From Montifringilla adamsi (Eukaryota; Chordata; Aves; Passeriformes; Passeridae): a DNA stretch of 64,000 nt. The position numbers were made by a program, and so were the translations under genes. The stretch's first letter is position 1. Each line of letters starts with the position of its first letter. The stretch is taken from NCBI GenBank assembly GCA_017590115.1, contig JAGGNK010013558.1:10033752-10097751 (forward strand), in the 5' to 3' direction. Below, one piece after another: positions 63,579-64,000 of the stretch. Under the pieces are notes generated by a model. That model saw nothing but the letters and a program-made list of their open reading frames with translations. It was not told where the DNA came from and made no database searches.

Positions 63579-63794
63579 AGGATATTCTGACTGAAGAGAT
63601 ATTTAAGAAGCTCTTCTATTTCGCCATTAACTATTAAGGAATAACGATCAGAATTCTAGAAGAGGGAGCAATCTCACTTAAATGAATCTGTAACTCGTAA
63701 AGACAGAAGGCAGGTCGGTGACCTAAGAGCAACAGTCTACTTGAGATTTAATTTTCATTATGTTGTTCATGAACACCCAGAACACTGCACTATA
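63511..63794 (+). other. FGF7: FGF7 exon 2, 5' UTR part
   Basis: The leader is unusually well kept near the start codon: 'ggtgacctaagagcaacagt' and 'attttcattatgttgttcat' correspond closely to my memory of the human mRNA. It holds a 3-codon upstream ORF (ATG 63682, TAA 63691) and the TAATG-overlapping upstream ORF at 63760. Confidence 0.8.
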
Positions 63795-63795
63795 A
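63760..63795 (+). promoter_or_regulatory. FGF7 upstream ORF 3, stop overlaps FGF7 start (TAATG)
   Basis: ATG at 63760 starts [11 protein letters not shown], read as 11 codons, and ends in TAA at 63793-63795. Its last A is the A of the FGF7 ATG (63795-63797). (Codon 2 is TTG, Leu.) The human leader as remembered gives MLFMNTRSTTL with the same overlap. A one-base stop/start overlap is the geometry that permits termination-reinitiation. Confidence 0.6.
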
Positions 63796-64000
63796 TGCAC
63801 AAATGGATACTGACATGGATCCTGCCAATTTTGCTCTACAGATCATACTTTTACATTATCTTTCTAATGGGCACTATATCTTTAGCTTGCAATGACATGA
63901 CTCCAGAGCAAATGGCTACAAATGTGAACTGTTCCAGCCCTGAGCGACATACCAGAAGCTATGATTATATGGAAGGGGGGGATGTAAGAGTGAGAAGACT
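63795..64000 (+). CDS. FGF7: FGF7 (keratinocyte growth factor), N-terminal part, cut by window edge
   Basis: Fibroblast growth factor 7 is a secreted, heparin-binding paracrine factor made by mesenchymal cells. It signals to epithelium through the FGFR2-IIIb receptor. The visible 68 codons start [20 protein letters not shown] and include a hydrophobic signal peptide to about Ala31. Mature-type sequence from Cys32 follows ([17 protein letters not shown]), with an N-glycosylation site at Asn45 (NCS), then [14 protein letters not shown] at the edge of the beta-trefoil core. It is almost identical to mammalian FGF7. The start at 63795 is chosen by this identity; the upstream ATGs belong to short leader ORFs. 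The first coding exon normally continues for roughly 25 more codons, and two more coding exons follow, all right of the window. No defect is visible. Confidence 0.97.
   Translation, partial: MHKWILTWILPILLYRSYFYIIFLMGTISLACNDMTPEQMATNVNCSSPERHTRSYDYMEGGDVRVRR

Noticed and set aside
1..64000. CRISPR arrays, operons, riboswitches, tRNA or rRNA genes, prophage
   Set aside because: No direct-repeat/spacer pattern, no tRNA cloverleaf and no rRNA-like sequence was noticed. The sequence is vertebrate nuclear DNA, so bacterial feature types do not apply.

Overview
The window looks like nuclear DNA of a bird. It is AT-rich and intron-rich, with short exons bounded by GT/AG splice sites. It carries CR1 retrotransposon 3' ends whose translated tail (a GRFRLD...[22 protein letters not shown] peptide) is the typical avian form, and it also holds older, decayed amniote repeats. 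No bacterial, phage, CRISPR or plasmid feature was seen. The species cannot be named from the sequence alone.

Layout. (1) Positions 1-29.8 kb, plus strand: the 3' half of GALK2 (N-acetylgalactosamine kinase). Five coding exons at 7044-7142, 9857-10009, 14838-15048, 22299-22500 and 29341-29548 splice in frame into the last 290 residues. They correspond to residues 169-458 of the human protein as I remember it, and include the catalytic Asp exon and the C-terminal GHMP glycine motif. The earlier exons lie upstream of the window. Poly(A) signals follow at 29687 and 29798. (2) Positions 29.8-62.8 kb: about 33 kb with no securely identified gene. It holds two CR1 copies, an ancient amniote repeat, a 40-bp minisatellite, and a weak chain of minus-strand exon-like pieces (46.5, 43.2 and 38.3 kb). 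That chain might be the tail of FAM227B, which is the minus-strand neighbour in mammals; this is inference from gene order and splice phase only. (3) Positions 62.78-64.0 kb, plus strand: the start of FGF7 (keratinocyte growth factor). It comprises a non-coding first exon ending at 62981, a 529-bp intron, and a second exon from 63511 with the start codon at 63795. The gene runs off the right edge after 68 full codons.

The two recognised genes have unrelated jobs: GALK2 is a cytosolic sugar-salvage kinase and FGF7 a secreted paracrine growth factor. Their proximity is conserved vertebrate gene order (GALK2 - FAM227B - FGF7), not an operon.

The most interesting signal is in the FGF7 leader. 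It carries several upstream ORFs, and three of their start codons appear shared with mammals. One of them ends in a TAATG overlap with the FGF7 start codon, a geometry suited to termination-reinitiation control. I found no wholly new biological system in the window.
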